The position numbers and the translations under genes are program-made. A stretch of DNA of 62,095 bases from a bacterium ADurb.Bin236. GTDB lineage: Bacteria > UBP15 > UBA6099. The stretch covers positions 1 to 62,095 of the forward strand of contig MWCD01000018.1 in NCBI GenBank assembly GCA_002069885.1. Reading direction: 5' to 3'. Under the pieces are notes generated by a model. That model was not told where the DNA came from. It ran no database searches and saw only the letters and a program-made list of their open reading frames with translations. Of the stretch, positions 43,161 through 51,528 are shown piece by piece (within the stretch, counting starts at the first letter, position 1; each line of letters opens with the position of its first letter).

Positions 43161-45299
43161 ATGAAACAGGTTTTCATGTCGCAGGGCGGGGCGGTAGTCA
43201 AGGAAGTCCCGGCTCCGGAAGCGCGGCCCGGCTGTGTCCTCGTGCGGGTTTCCCATTCGTGCATCTCCGCCGGAACAGAAATGAGCGGCCTTGCGGCGAC
43301 CGCCTCCGAGCCGCTTGTCAAACGCGCGCTTAGGCAGCCTGACAAAGCCGCCAAAGTCCTCGGCATGGCTCTGCGGGAGGGCGTGGGCGCGGCCCGCAGC
43401 TTCGTTTCCGACCGCCTTTCAGTCGATTCCCCAGCCGGGTATTCCGCCGCCGGCGTGGTGGTCGCGCGTGGCGAGGGCGTCTCCGAATTCGCTCCCGGCG
43501 ACAAGGTGGCGTGCGCGGGCGCTCAGTGCGCCCATCACGCCGAATTCATCTGCGTCCCACGCAATCTCGCTGTCCTAGTTCCCGGCGGCCTCGACATCAG
43601 GCGCGCCAGCGCTGTCACTCTCTGCTCCATCGCCATGCAAGGCGTCCGCCGCGCCGCGCCTTCCCTCGGCGAAACCTTCGTCGTCATCGGCCTCGGCATT
43701 CTCGGCCAGCTAACGGCCCAATTGCTCAAAGCGTCCGGCTGCCGCGTCATCGGCGCAGACTTCGCCCCAGAACGCGTCCGGCTGGCTCTCTCCTGCGGCA
43801 TGTTCTCCGGCGTCGTCCCGGCGGATGAAGACCTCGCGGAAAAAACTCTCCGCCTCACTGCCGCACACGGCGCGGACGGCGCCATCATTACCGCCGCCTC
43901 TTCTTCCAACGACATCGTTTCCACCGCCTTCAATGTGTGCCGCAAAAAAGGCCGCGTTGTCCTTGTCGGCGACGTCGGCCTCAACTTGGTCCGCGAGGAT
44001 TTCTACGGCAAGGAAATCGATTTCCTCATATCCTCCTCTTACGGCCCCGGCCGCTACGACCCGCAGTACGAGGAGAAGGGCCTCGACTATCCCATCGGCT
44101 ACGTTCGCTGGACGGAAAACCGCAACATGTCCGAATGCCTCCGGCTCATGGAGTCCGGCGCGCTCGATATCGACCCGCTGATATCCGCCGAGTTCCCGGT
44201 GGACGACGCGGCGGCGGCGTACGAATCGCTGCGCGCGGCGGAGAACCGCCCGATGATGGTTCTGCTTTCGTATCCCGGCGCAGAATCGAAACCAGCGTCC
44301 GCGCGCAAGATTCCTAACCCGTCGCACAAGCCGTCCGGGCCGGGAGCCGTCCGGGTCTCGCTCATCGGCTCCGGCTCTTTCGCCAAAGCCGTTCATCTGC
44401 CGATTATCCGCTCCATGCCGGACAAGCTGACGCTCAAGGCGGTAGTATCGACCAAAGGGCATGAAGCCGCCGCCGTCGCAAAACAGTTCAGCGCGGAGTA
44501 TTCGACCACGGACTGCCGCGAAACGCTCGCCGACCCTGCGGTGGACGCCGTTGTCATCGCCACCCGCCACGACTCTCACGCCCCTCTCGCCCTCGCCGCC
44601 CTCGAAGCGGGCAAACACGTCTTCGTCGAAAAACCGACCGCTATTGACAGACCGCAACTTGAAAAAATTCGCGAATTCTACACCCCCGAAGACGGTTCCC
44701 CCCGGCCCATCCTGATGACGGGCTACAACAGGCGGTTCTCACCGTTCGCGCGCCGATGCTCCGAACTTCTGGCCGCAAGGACTGGCCCGATGATTATCAA
44801 CTACAGGATGAACGCGGGCCGCCTGCCTCAAGGCCACTGGGCCAACGGAGAGCAGAGCGGCGGACGAAACATCGGCGAGGCGTGCCACATTTACGACCTC
44901 TTCACGTTCCTCACAAACAGCCGCGCGGCTAAGGTGTCCGCCATCCCCGTCCGCCCCCTTCCTGACTTCTGCTCCCCCTCCGAGAACTTCGTCGCCTCCA
45001 TTTCATTCGAGGACGGCTCCCTCGCCACCCTGACGTATACCTCCCTCGGCTCGAACGACCACCCGAAAGAAACTATGGACATCTATTTCGACGGAAAAGT
45101 TATTTCCCTTTTTGACTACGAGCGTCTGGAAGTCGCGGGCGCGAAAGCTCAGGGCTTCTCTCTAAAAGAAAAATCAAAAGGCCACAAGGAAGAACTCGAC
45201 GAGTTCGCCTCCGCCGTCCGCGATGGCCGCATGCCCATCCCCCTGTGGCAGATTTTTCAGGCGTCCGAGATAAGCTTCCAAGTCGAGGACGCCCTGTAG
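43161..45299 (+). CDS. Bi-domain oxidoreductase: medium-chain dehydrogenase fused to Gfo/Idh/MocA
   Basis: A 712-residue fusion with SD GGAGG. Residues 1-370 are a medium-chain, zinc-ADH-like dehydrogenase: PAGYSAAGVVVARGEGV..FAPGDKVACAG and a Rossmann loop VIGLGILGQLTAQLLKASG. Residues about 390-712 are a Gfo/Idh/MocA oxidoreductase with VSLIGSGSFAKAVHLPII and the catalytic-loop EKPTA. Such fusions are known from glycan gene clusters, often near heparinase-like genes, and are thought to act on sugar or sugar-acid substrates. Having both nucleotide sites suggests a coupled oxidation-reduction, for example an epimerisation. No stop or frameshift at the junction. Confidence 0.9.
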   Translation: MKQVFMSQGGAVVKEVPAPEARPGCVLVRVSHSCISAGTEMSGLAATASEPLVKRALRQPDKAAKVLGMALREGVGAARSFVSDRLSVDSPAGYSAAGVVVARGEGVSEFAPGDKVACAGAQCAHHAEFICVPRNLAVLVPGGLDIRRASAVTLCSIAMQGVRRAAPSLGETFVVIGLGILGQLTAQLLKASGCRVIGADFAPERVRLALSCGMFSGVVPADEDLAEKTLRLTAAHGADGAIITAASSSNDIVSTAFNVCRKKGRVVLVGDVGLNLVREDFYGKEIDFLISSSYGPGRYDPQYEEKGLDYPIGYVRWTENRNMSECLRLMESGALDIDPLISAEFPVDDAAAAYESLRAAENRPMMVLLSYPGAESKPASARKIPNPSHKPSGPGAVRVSLIGSGSFAKAVHLPIIRSMPDKLTLKAVVSTKGHEAAAVAKQFSAEYSTTDCRETLADPAVDAVVIATRHDSHAPLALAALEAGKHVFVEKPTAIDRPQLEKIREFYTPEDGSPRPILMTGYNRRFSPFARRCSELLAARTGPMIINYRMNAGRLPQGHWANGEQSGGRNIGEACHIYDLFTFLTNSRAAKVSAIPVRPLPDFCSPSENFVASISFEDGSLATLTYTSLGSNDHPKETMDIYFDGKVISLFDYERLEVAGAKAQGFSLKEKSKGHKEELDEFASAVRDGRMPIPLWQIFQASEISFQVEDAL

Positions 45300-45370
45300 G
45301 GGCCGCTTTTTCTCCCAACGCCTATAGCGACACAAATGCTCAAGAGCCGATTTTAATTTAGACCCAAGTT

Positions 45371-45441
45371 TAAAAGTTTGGGAAAAGGGGTTTTGGGAAA
45401 GAACCCTTTTCAAAGGGTTTTTCCCCAATCGCCGAAGGCGA
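45371..45441 (+). repeat. Dispersed palindromic repeat, family B
   Basis: GTTTGGGAAAAGGGG, then AACCCTTTTCAAAGGGTT in a hairpin, then CCCCAATCGCCGAAGGCG. The same series is found inverted at 58317-58383. It lies between convergent genes, as a bidirectional terminator would. Confidence 0.8.
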
Positions 45442-45485
45442 AAACCTCTTCTATTCGTTTTTCAGTTTTTATCTCGCGTTGCTTT

Positions 45486-46052
45486 TTATGACAGAAGGCA
45501 ATACAGGGCGATAGCCGCCGCGACGCATACCAGAATCGGCAGCGCCCACAGAGGCCGTTGCGCCGGAGCCGTCTCCGCCGCAAGCGCTATTTCCCCCGGC
45601 TCCACCTTTCCATCCCCCGGCTCGTCTCGAATAAGATCGAACTTCAGATGCTTGTTCAATTCTTCGATTATCTCGCCGGATTTTTCAAACACGAAAGGAT
45701 TAAACTGAATCGAAACGTCCGGAGACGCGTAAAGGTCGATGAAAAAGTCGCGGCCCGGCGGGGCGGACGACCTGCGCACCCTCGTTATCTCGTCCCACGA
45801 AATCCGCCGCGCGCCCATCAACGGCCATCTGAGGAAAACCCCCGATTCGCCCACGCGCAACAATATGTTCTGCATGTATAACCCGGCCATCACAGAAAAA
45901 AACGCCACGACACAGGCGGCACGGAGCGCGTCGCCGTCGCCGGACACCTTGGCGCGCGCCGCCGCCGCCGCTAGCACGGCCAGCCCCGCCGCCGGATACC
46001 CCAGTCGCCGGTATATCGAAAACCTGAACTCTTTCTCCCCAGCCTGCTTCAT
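45486..46052 (-). CDS. Membrane protein with bacterial PH-like domain
   Basis: A 188-residue protein. Two membrane segments lie near 18-33 and 42-60. The middle part (about 65-140) has the PH-like pattern VGESGVFLRWPLMGARRISWDEITRV. A third helix ends the protein. Such small PH-domain membrane proteins have no settled role. It is convergent with the oxidoreductase fusion and divergent from ychF. Confidence 0.65.
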   Translation of the reverse strand: MKQAGEKEFRFSIYRRLGYPAAGLAVLAAAAARAKVSGDGDALRAACVVAFFSVMAGLYMQNILLRVGESGVFLRWPLMGARRISWDEITRVRRSSAPPGRDFFIDLYASPDVSIQFNPFVFEKSGEIIEELNKHLKFDLIRDEPGDGKVEPGEIALAAETAPAQRPLWALPILVCVAAAIALYCLLS

Positions 46053-46220
46053 AACTGAATTCTATTCGCCGCGCCGCAAGCGCGCAACCCGCTCCCCGTC
46101 TGCCCGCGTCTCTTCTCCTATCCGGGGTCAATAGCCTTCTTCGGGTTGAAAACACGGCGTCGCGGCGCTAAAGTGCGTTGTCGGGCGCTCGCTGTCCCTC
46201 CGCGCCAAAGGAGACTCATC

Positions 46221-47315
46221 ATGATTCTGGGAATCGTAGGCTGGGAAAATTCCGGCAAAACCACCGTCTTCAACGCCCTCACCGGCGCCGCCGCTCAGAC
46301 CGCCTCTTTCTCCGGCTCCTCCGGCGAGGCCAACATGGCTGTCGTCAAAGTCCCAGACCCCAGACTCGACTTCCTATCCGATAAATTCAAACCGAAAAAG
46401 AAAACTCACGTCGAACTCAAAGTCATGGACTTCGCTCCCTTCCGCAAAGGTCAAGGCGAAAAGGGCTTCCCAGCCAAGCACATCGCCTCCCTCCGCTCCT
46501 GCGACGCCCTCCTGTTCGTTGCTCGCGGCTTCGACGACGAATCGGTCCCGAACCCGGAAGACACCGTCAACCCAGCCCGCGACATCGAATCCCTCATGCT
46601 CGAACTCGCCTTCGCAGACCTCGAAGTCGTCGAGCGCCGCCTCTCCCGCATCGACGAGTCTTTCTCAAAATCATCCAAAGACGAAAGAAAAAAACTCGAA
46701 CGCGAAAAAGAATTCCTCCTCGAAGTCAAAACCGCCCTCGAAGAAAACGGCGCGTTCGCCGTCGACGGCGCGGACGAAGAGCGCCTTTCCATCGTCCGCA
46801 ACTACGGCCTCCTCACTCTCAAACCCATCATCGCCGCCGTCAACGTCGGCGACGACTCGGCGGGCGACCCCTCTGAAGCCGACCGCGTCCGCTCAGCTCT
46901 CCCTGCGCCCGCCCCACCCGTAATCGCCCTAGCCGGAAAACTCGAAATGGAAATCGCCGGACTGGACGACTCCGAACGCGCCGAATTCATGTCCGGCCTC
47001 GGCATCTCCGAACCCGCCCGCGACCGCATCCTTCGCCTCGCTTGGGACCGCCTCGGCCTCATCGTCTTTTTCACCGTCGGCGACGACGAATGCCGCGCTT
47101 GGGCCATACGCCGCGGCGACAACGCCGTCACCGCCGCCGAAAAAATCCATTCCGACATCGCCCGCGGCTTCATCCGCGCAGAAACCACCGCCTACGACGA
47201 CTTCGCAGCCGCCGGCGGCTTTCAAGGCGCCAAAGACGCCGGACGATTCCGCCTCGAAGGCAAAACCTACATCGTTCACGACGGCGACATCCTCCAATTC
47301 AGATTCAACGTCTGA
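46221..47315 (+). CDS. ychF: YchF/OLA1-family P-loop NTPase
   Basis: A 364-residue protein, the usual YchF length, starting at the ATG with SD AAGGAGA; the upstream frame to 46146 is not homologous. Walker A is GWENSGKTT (7-15), where most YchF proteins read GLPNVGKST. The G4-like position reads NVGDD in place of the NVxE common in YchF, and a coiled-coil helical insert (about 130-190) follows G3. The C-terminal TGS domain carries the family segment DNAVTAAEKIHSDIARGFIRAE (shown in part) and ends DGDILQFRFNV. YchF binds ATP rather than GTP and associates with ribosomes and stress responses. The changed loops suggest a divergent member. Confidence 0.88.
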   Translation: MILGIVGWENSGKTTVFNALTGAAAQTASFSGSSGEANMAVVKVPDPRLDFLSDKFKPKKKTHVELKVMDFAPFRKGQGEKGFPAKHIASLRSCDALLFVARGFDDESVPNPEDTVNPARDIESLMLELAFADLEVVERRLSRIDESFSKSSKDERKKLEREKEFLLEVKTALEENGAFAVDGADEERLSIVRNYGLLTLKPIIAAVNVGDDSAGDPSEADRVRSALPAPAPPVIALAGKLEMEIAGLDDSERAEFMSGLGISEPARDRILRLAWDRLGLIVFFTVGDDECRAWAIRRGDNAVTAAEKIHSDIARGFIRAETTAYDDFAAAGGFQGAKDAGRFRLEGKTYIVHDGDILQFRFNV

Positions 47316-47410
47316 CCTCTTCATGATCTAGGCGTTTCTTTTCATTCGCAAACTAAGATGAGAGCTTGAAAACTTTTTCTAAGCTGAATTAAGAGTCGTC
47401 TCTTTCAGTC

Positions 47411-47419
47411 GTGGTATAA
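47411..47419 (+). promoter_or_regulatory. Extended -10 promoter for the M23 peptidase gene
   Basis: TGGTATAAT is a perfect extended -10, 73 bases upstream of the ATG at 47492. No clear -35 accompanies it. Confidence 0.45.
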
Positions 47420-47491
47420 TTCTTCAGAGAATATGAATATTCAGCGAAAGCGGCGGGCGCCGCTAGGGCGGATTGCGACCGGGGATGGGGA

Positions 47492-48478
47492 ATGATGCTC
47501 GGCGCGAAGAGAATATTTCTAGCGATAGCGATGTGTGTGTTGGCGACGGCGGGCGCGATGGCTCCGGCGCGCGCCGCGCGGCCTTATTACACGTTTGACG
47601 ATTCGCAATTGATGGTCGAAATCGAGAACGTCTCGAAGAGCTTCGCGAGGCATCTTGATAGGATTGTGTTCAGCGAGGGGTTCATGAGGCTGGAGTCCCG
47701 CGAGGCGCTGAACAGAATGGCTAAATGGCTACAGGAAAATAAGTATCCGATTATTAAAGAATTTCTAGACGCTCTGACGCTTGAGGACGCGAGAACTCTC
47801 TTCGAGGTGTTCAAGAAGGGGCAGCAGGTCGGGTCGGACGGTTTTCTGCCTGTGATCGAGGCCAGTTCGGCGACAGGTCAAAGCACTGCGCTGAGTCTTC
47901 CGTTCCGGGGGGTTTACTATGTGGTGCAGGGCAACCGGGGGAGCATCTCTCACATCGTCGGGACATCCAACGAATACGCATGGGATTTCGTGGTGATGAG
48001 GGAAGGGCAGATGCAGAAGGGGGCGTCGCACAAGAACGAGAATTATTTCGCGTGGGGGCTACAGGCGGCGTCGCCAGCCCCCGGCACGGTTGTCAAAGCG
48101 AAAAACGACCAGCCGGATCATCGTCCGCTGACGACGGACATGAAAGGGGCGAACTTCGTGGCGGTCAGGCACGAAAACGACGAAGTGAGCCTCGTGTATC
48201 ATCTCATGAACGGCTCGGTGGTGGTGTCGCCCGGAGACCGGGTGGAGCGGGGCGGGGAACTTGGCAAGGTGGGGAACAGCGGGATATCGATGTTCCCGCA
48301 TATCCACTATCAGTTCGACCGGGGCATTGACGAAAAAAGGAAAACGGGGCCTGCTGTGTTCGCCTGCTACTTCGCCCGCGTCGAAGGGGAAAGCGACTGG
48401 GCTCTAGTGGTTTCTGGCAGCCCGCAACTGAAACAACACGTGATAAATGTGGACGACTATCTTCGCGATATTAAATAA
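47492..48478 (+). CDS. Exported M23-family peptidase (LytM domain)
   Basis: A 328-residue protein with a signal peptide ending near ARA|AR. A helical region spans about 35-120. The LytM-type zinc site is made of His154 (SHIVG), Asp165 (YAWDF), and the HxH His270 and His272 (PHIHYQF), with His237 (YHLMNGS) as catalytic helper. Residues GDRVERGGELGKVGNSG form the typical pre-HxH turn. Such enzymes cut peptidoglycan cross-links, or act as inactive regulators. All zinc ligands appear intact. The gene ends 37 bases before a composite repeat. Confidence 0.9.
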   Translation: MMLGAKRIFLAIAMCVLATAGAMAPARAARPYYTFDDSQLMVEIENVSKSFARHLDRIVFSEGFMRLESREALNRMAKWLQENKYPIIKEFLDALTLEDARTLFEVFKKGQQVGSDGFLPVIEASSATGQSTALSLPFRGVYYVVQGNRGSISHIVGTSNEYAWDFVVMREGQMQKGASHKNENYFAWGLQAASPAPGTVVKAKNDQPDHRPLTTDMKGANFVAVRHENDEVSLVYHLMNGSVVVSPGDRVERGGELGKVGNSGISMFPHIHYQFDRGIDEKRKTGPAVFACYFARVEGESDWALVVSGSPQLKQHVINVDDYLRDIK

Positions 48479-48514
48479 CGCATAAAAAAATATACGCAAA
48501 GCGGGTGTGTGTGG

Positions 48515-48888
48515 GCCTCCGGCGGCCAAAGAGAAACTTTTGAAAAAGTTTCTCTTTGGAATCTCATCAAAACGTTTCAATGGTCGTCGGGAGTGAATCG
48601 CTAACGCGCTTCTCCTCCCGACGCCCCATGTAAAATCGTAATCGTAGGGGCGGGGCTTGCCCTCGCCCTTTTAACATTTCGGGCGACCGCAAGGGTCGCC
48701 CCTACGGTTGCGGTTACGCAACGCATGATGTGAAATCATTTATGAATAAGACACCACTGAAAAACCTTTCCCAGATTTTTTCACACGATAAGCGCCAAAG
48801 GCAGAAGCGAAACTCTGCCTTTGGCGCTGGAATGAAAGATTTTGAAAGGGATTTTAAGGGAAAACTTTTTCAAAAGTTTTCCCTTAAT
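48515..48888 (+). repeat. Composite intergenic palindromic repeat, copy 3
   Basis: Same order of blocks as copy 2. The hairpin block GAGAAACTTTTGAAAAAGTTTCTC comes first (about 48530-48553), with AAAACGTTTCAATGGTCGTC after it. A GTAGGGGCGGGGCTTGCCC arm (48645-48663) and a GGGCGACCGCAAGGGTCGCCC hairpin (48680-48700) follow. Then a perfect 15-base stem AGCGCCAAAGGCAGA with partner (48791-48828) and the family A hairpin (48832-48888). It fills the gene-free stretch 48479-48896 between convergent genes. Confidence 0.88.
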
Positions 48889-48896
48889 CCTCTGTA

Positions 48897-49757
48897 TCAG
48901 ACGTTGAGTTTCACCGTAGCGTTGGTGATGACGTCCAGACCGCGTTCGGCGGTTTTAGCTTTGAGCAGGATGGTGTCGGGAGCGGTCTGCCACATTTCGG
49001 TGACGATGGTTTCGCCGGGGAAGACGTGGCTGGCGAATCTGACGTTGATGCTTTTGAATTTGGCGGGGTCGTTGCCGCAGAAGGCCAGAAGGACGGCGCG
49101 ACCGACGTGGCCGAAAGTGCAGAGGCCGTGGAGGATAGGTTTCTCGAATCCGCCGATGGTGGCGAAGCCGGGATCGATGTGAAGCGGGTTTTTGTCGCCA
49201 GAAAGCCTATAGAGAATCGCCTGTTGGGGGAGCGTTTTCAGAGAGACGGATTTATCCGGGGCGCGGTCGGGCAGAGCGAACTCGACCTTAGGGCCGGAGT
49301 CTCCGCCGAAGCCGCCTTCGCCGCGAAGGAACAGGGTGAACACGTTGTAGAAAAGCTCTTCGCCCTTCTCGTTTTCAGTGACGCACTCCAGAAGGAGCGC
49401 CGCGCCCTTGCCTTTGTCGTAGATCGCTTTGATGGCGGGTTTGTTTATCGTTTTCGCTTTTACCGGGATAGGCGTCTTGCGGATTTCCAGATACTGTTCG
49501 CCGTGGAGCAGAAGCATCGGGTTGAACTTGAGGCCGGGGTGGCCGACTGTTTTCATAAGAGAGGCGAACGGGGGCACGACGCCGAAAGTGGGAAGAGCCT
49601 TCAGCCCGCTCTCGTAGGTGAACTTCAGCTCGTCCTTATCAGTCGACGGAACCCCCGCGCCGACGCCGAGAGCGTAGAGTATCACTTTGTCCTGATCGTA
49701 CTCAAACTCCATAGGGGATATGGGGGCGGACATTGCTTTTTCGACATCGATCGGCAT
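48897..49757 (-). CDS. MaoC-type (R)-specific enoyl-CoA hydratase / 3-hydroxyacyl-CoA dehydratase
   Basis: A 286-residue double hot-dog protein, like the hydratase-2 part of peroxisomal multifunctional enzyme. The catalytic site is Asp188 and His193 in SGDKNPLHIDP, followed by FATIGGFEKPILHGL. The N-terminal hot-dog (1-140) has lost the motif, as usual. It hydrates trans-2-enoyl-CoA to (R)-3-hydroxyacyl-CoA, or works in reverse, in fatty acid or polyester metabolism. SD AGGAGGA precedes the ATG. It starts 46 bases after the FAD oxidoreductase gene on the same strand, so an operon is likely. Confidence 0.92.
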   Translation of the reverse strand: MPIDVEKAMSAPISPMEFEYDQDKVILYALGVGAGVPSTDKDELKFTYESGLKALPTFGVVPPFASLMKTVGHPGLKFNPMLLLHGEQYLEIRKTPIPVKAKTINKPAIKAIYDKGKGAALLLECVTENEKGEELFYNVFTLFLRGEGGFGGDSGPKVEFALPDRAPDKSVSLKTLPQQAILYRLSGDKNPLHIDPGFATIGGFEKPILHGLCTFGHVGRAVLLAFCGNDPAKFKSINVRFASHVFPGETIVTEMWQTAPDTILLKAKTAERGLDVITNATVKLNV

Positions 49758-49803
49758 TTTGAATCCTCCTGTGCGTGGCGCGCGTCATGGCGCGCCGACT
49801 GTT

Positions 49804-51111
49804 TTATTTTCTAAGATATTTTCTGACAAGCTTGGAGACGCGGAGAGCGGAGTCGAGAGCGATGTCGCCGCCGGCGCCGACGCCGCAAGTTGTGTCGCCC
49901 GCGAAAAACAGGTTGTGGACTTCCGGGGAGACGAGCGGGGCGCGCTCGTTCCAAGTCTGACCGACCTTTAGCATCGCGCCGTCAACGACCGGGGTGAAAA
50001 GTTCGCGTTTCCACTCGCAGGCGTCCCACACGCCGGGCAGGGCGCGCCCGATGAGGTCGAGCAATTCTTTTTGTGTTTTTTTGACGAATTCTTTTTCGTC
50101 GGCGCGCGAGGCGGGAATAAACTGAAGCCACGTGCCGAGCTGTTTTCCCTGAGGGGCAAGCGAGGGATCGACATTAGAAATCAGGCAACCCATTGTGACC
50201 GGGTCGGGAGTGAGTATCAGGCCGCTTTTGTCGGACACAGGCCGGCTGAGCGCGAAGTCCACCACCACGCCGCAGGTCGGCTCGACCCGCTTGGCGTATT
50301 CGACAAGAGGCGGCGACATGTGTTTCGCGTCGATGATTTTCAGCGCGTCCTGAAACGGGACGGCGCACACCAGAGCGTCGCATTCGAACTTCTCGCCGTC
50401 CGATTCGACGCCCGCCGCGCGCCCTTTGCTGAAGATGACCCGCTCAACTTTCCGGCGGGTCAATATCTTTCCGTTGCTTTCTATGTTCTTTTTCATCAGG
50501 TCGAAGAAACCGTTCCAGCCGCCTTTGATGTAGCCCACAGGCTCGAACGGGTTCTTGAGAAGTTGTTCGAGGAATTTCTTGAGTTCCTTCATCGACGCCA
50601 GTTCCGGATAGGGGTTGGCAAGAGCGGTGGAAGCCAGCAGGGCGCACAACTCGGAAAGGTCGTCCGGGGCGTCGATGCCGGATAGAGCGTCGGCAAGCGA
50701 CGCGTCGCCCGCGCGGTCAGGGTTGTTAAAGGCGGTCCATGCCAGAAGTTTGAGAAGGGATAGTTTGGATAGAGGAGAAAGAAGCTCGGTTTTAATCAGT
50801 TCCGCCGGGGCGCTGGGGAAAGGAAAAAATTTGCCATCTTTAAAGACTTCCGGAGGGCCGGGGGAAAGGAAGCTTGGGCGACCGCCCGCCGCGCGCATAA
50901 CTTCCGCCAGCTTGCCGCGCTTGTGGAACCTGCTCATGTGGATGCCGTAGTCGAGAGTGAAACCGTCTTTCACGACGACATGCAAGCGGCCACCGATGAA
51001 CGACGCGCGCTCGAAGACGATGGTTTCCCTGCCCGAGCGGGCAAGCAAAGCCCCCGCGCTCATCCCGCCAAGTCCGGCTCCGATAACAATTACTTCCGCT
51101 CCGCCGGCCAT
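49804..51111 (-). CDS. Phytoene dehydrogenase/retinol saturase-like FAD-dependent oxidoreductase
   Basis: A 435-residue protein starting at the ATG at 51111 with GGAGGGA. The FAD-binding Rossmann motif is VIVIGAGLGGMSAGALLARSG near the N-terminus, followed by FIGGRLHVV. The C-terminal FAD motif is LFFAGDTTCGVGAGGDIAL. Relatives include carotenoid desaturases and isomerases and uncharacterised NAD(P)/FAD-dependent oxidoreductases. No carotenoid gene is near, so a lipid or other isoprenoid substrate is possible. Cotranscription with the MaoC hydratase points to acyl-chain metabolism. Confidence 0.87.
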   Translation of the reverse strand: MAGGAEVIVIGAGLGGMSAGALLARSGRETIVFERASFIGGRLHVVVKDGFTLDYGIHMSRFHKRGKLAEVMRAAGGRPSFLSPGPPEVFKDGKFFPFPSAPAELIKTELLSPLSKLSLLKLLAWTAFNNPDRAGDASLADALSGIDAPDDLSELCALLASTALANPYPELASMKELKKFLEQLLKNPFEPVGYIKGGWNGFFDLMKKNIESNGKILTRRKVERVIFSKGRAAGVESDGEKFECDALVCAVPFQDALKIIDAKHMSPPLVEYAKRVEPTCGVVVDFALSRPVSDKSGLILTPDPVTMGCLISNVDPSLAPQGKQLGTWLQFIPASRADEKEFVKKTQKELLDLIGRALPGVWDACEWKRELFTPVVDGAMLKVGQTWNERAPLVSPEVHNLFFAGDTTCGVGAGGDIALDSALRVSKLVRKYLRK

Positions 51112-51528
51112 AGTGTTCCCTCCACGCCCCCGGCGGCTGATGTTCAGGCCGCCGCTTTTCGTTTTATCCCGGATTCGCCGATAGAACCGATTAACCGGGG
51201 CGATTTTCATAGCGGCGAACAGCTTCGTTGCCGCCGCATATTTTTGTTCATGAACCGTAAGTTCTATTCACTGCAAAAACGCGCCTTGCGCCTCGCATTT
51301 CATCCGCTCTGAACAATCGCTCCCGAATCCTAACGACGGATTCGGTTTTATTGCCGCCAGATAAGTTTACCCGGACGCGGCGCAGACCGCAACATCGCGG
51401 GAGCGTGAAGCGAAATCTCAGCCGAAACGGCGCAAAGAGCATGATGAAACCTGTTTAGACATCCGAGCTTAAAAGTTATATATTATTTATCGACAATTAT
51501 GACATCTGAAGGGGAAGGTGCGGAGACT
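51112..51528. other. Intergenic region between divergent FAD oxidoreductase and thioredoxin genes
   Basis: About 417 bases without a supported gene. The right end is AT-rich (TTATATATTATTTATCG, near 51477-51493) and probably holds the promoter of the thioredoxin gene. The remainder is GC-rich, with no repeat-family member. Open frames there are shadows or lack SD sites. Confidence 0.4.

Noticed and set aside
48730-49182. A 150-codon plus-strand frame that begins in the composite repeat
   Set aside because: Its first half is repeat and its second half is antisense to the MaoC gene.
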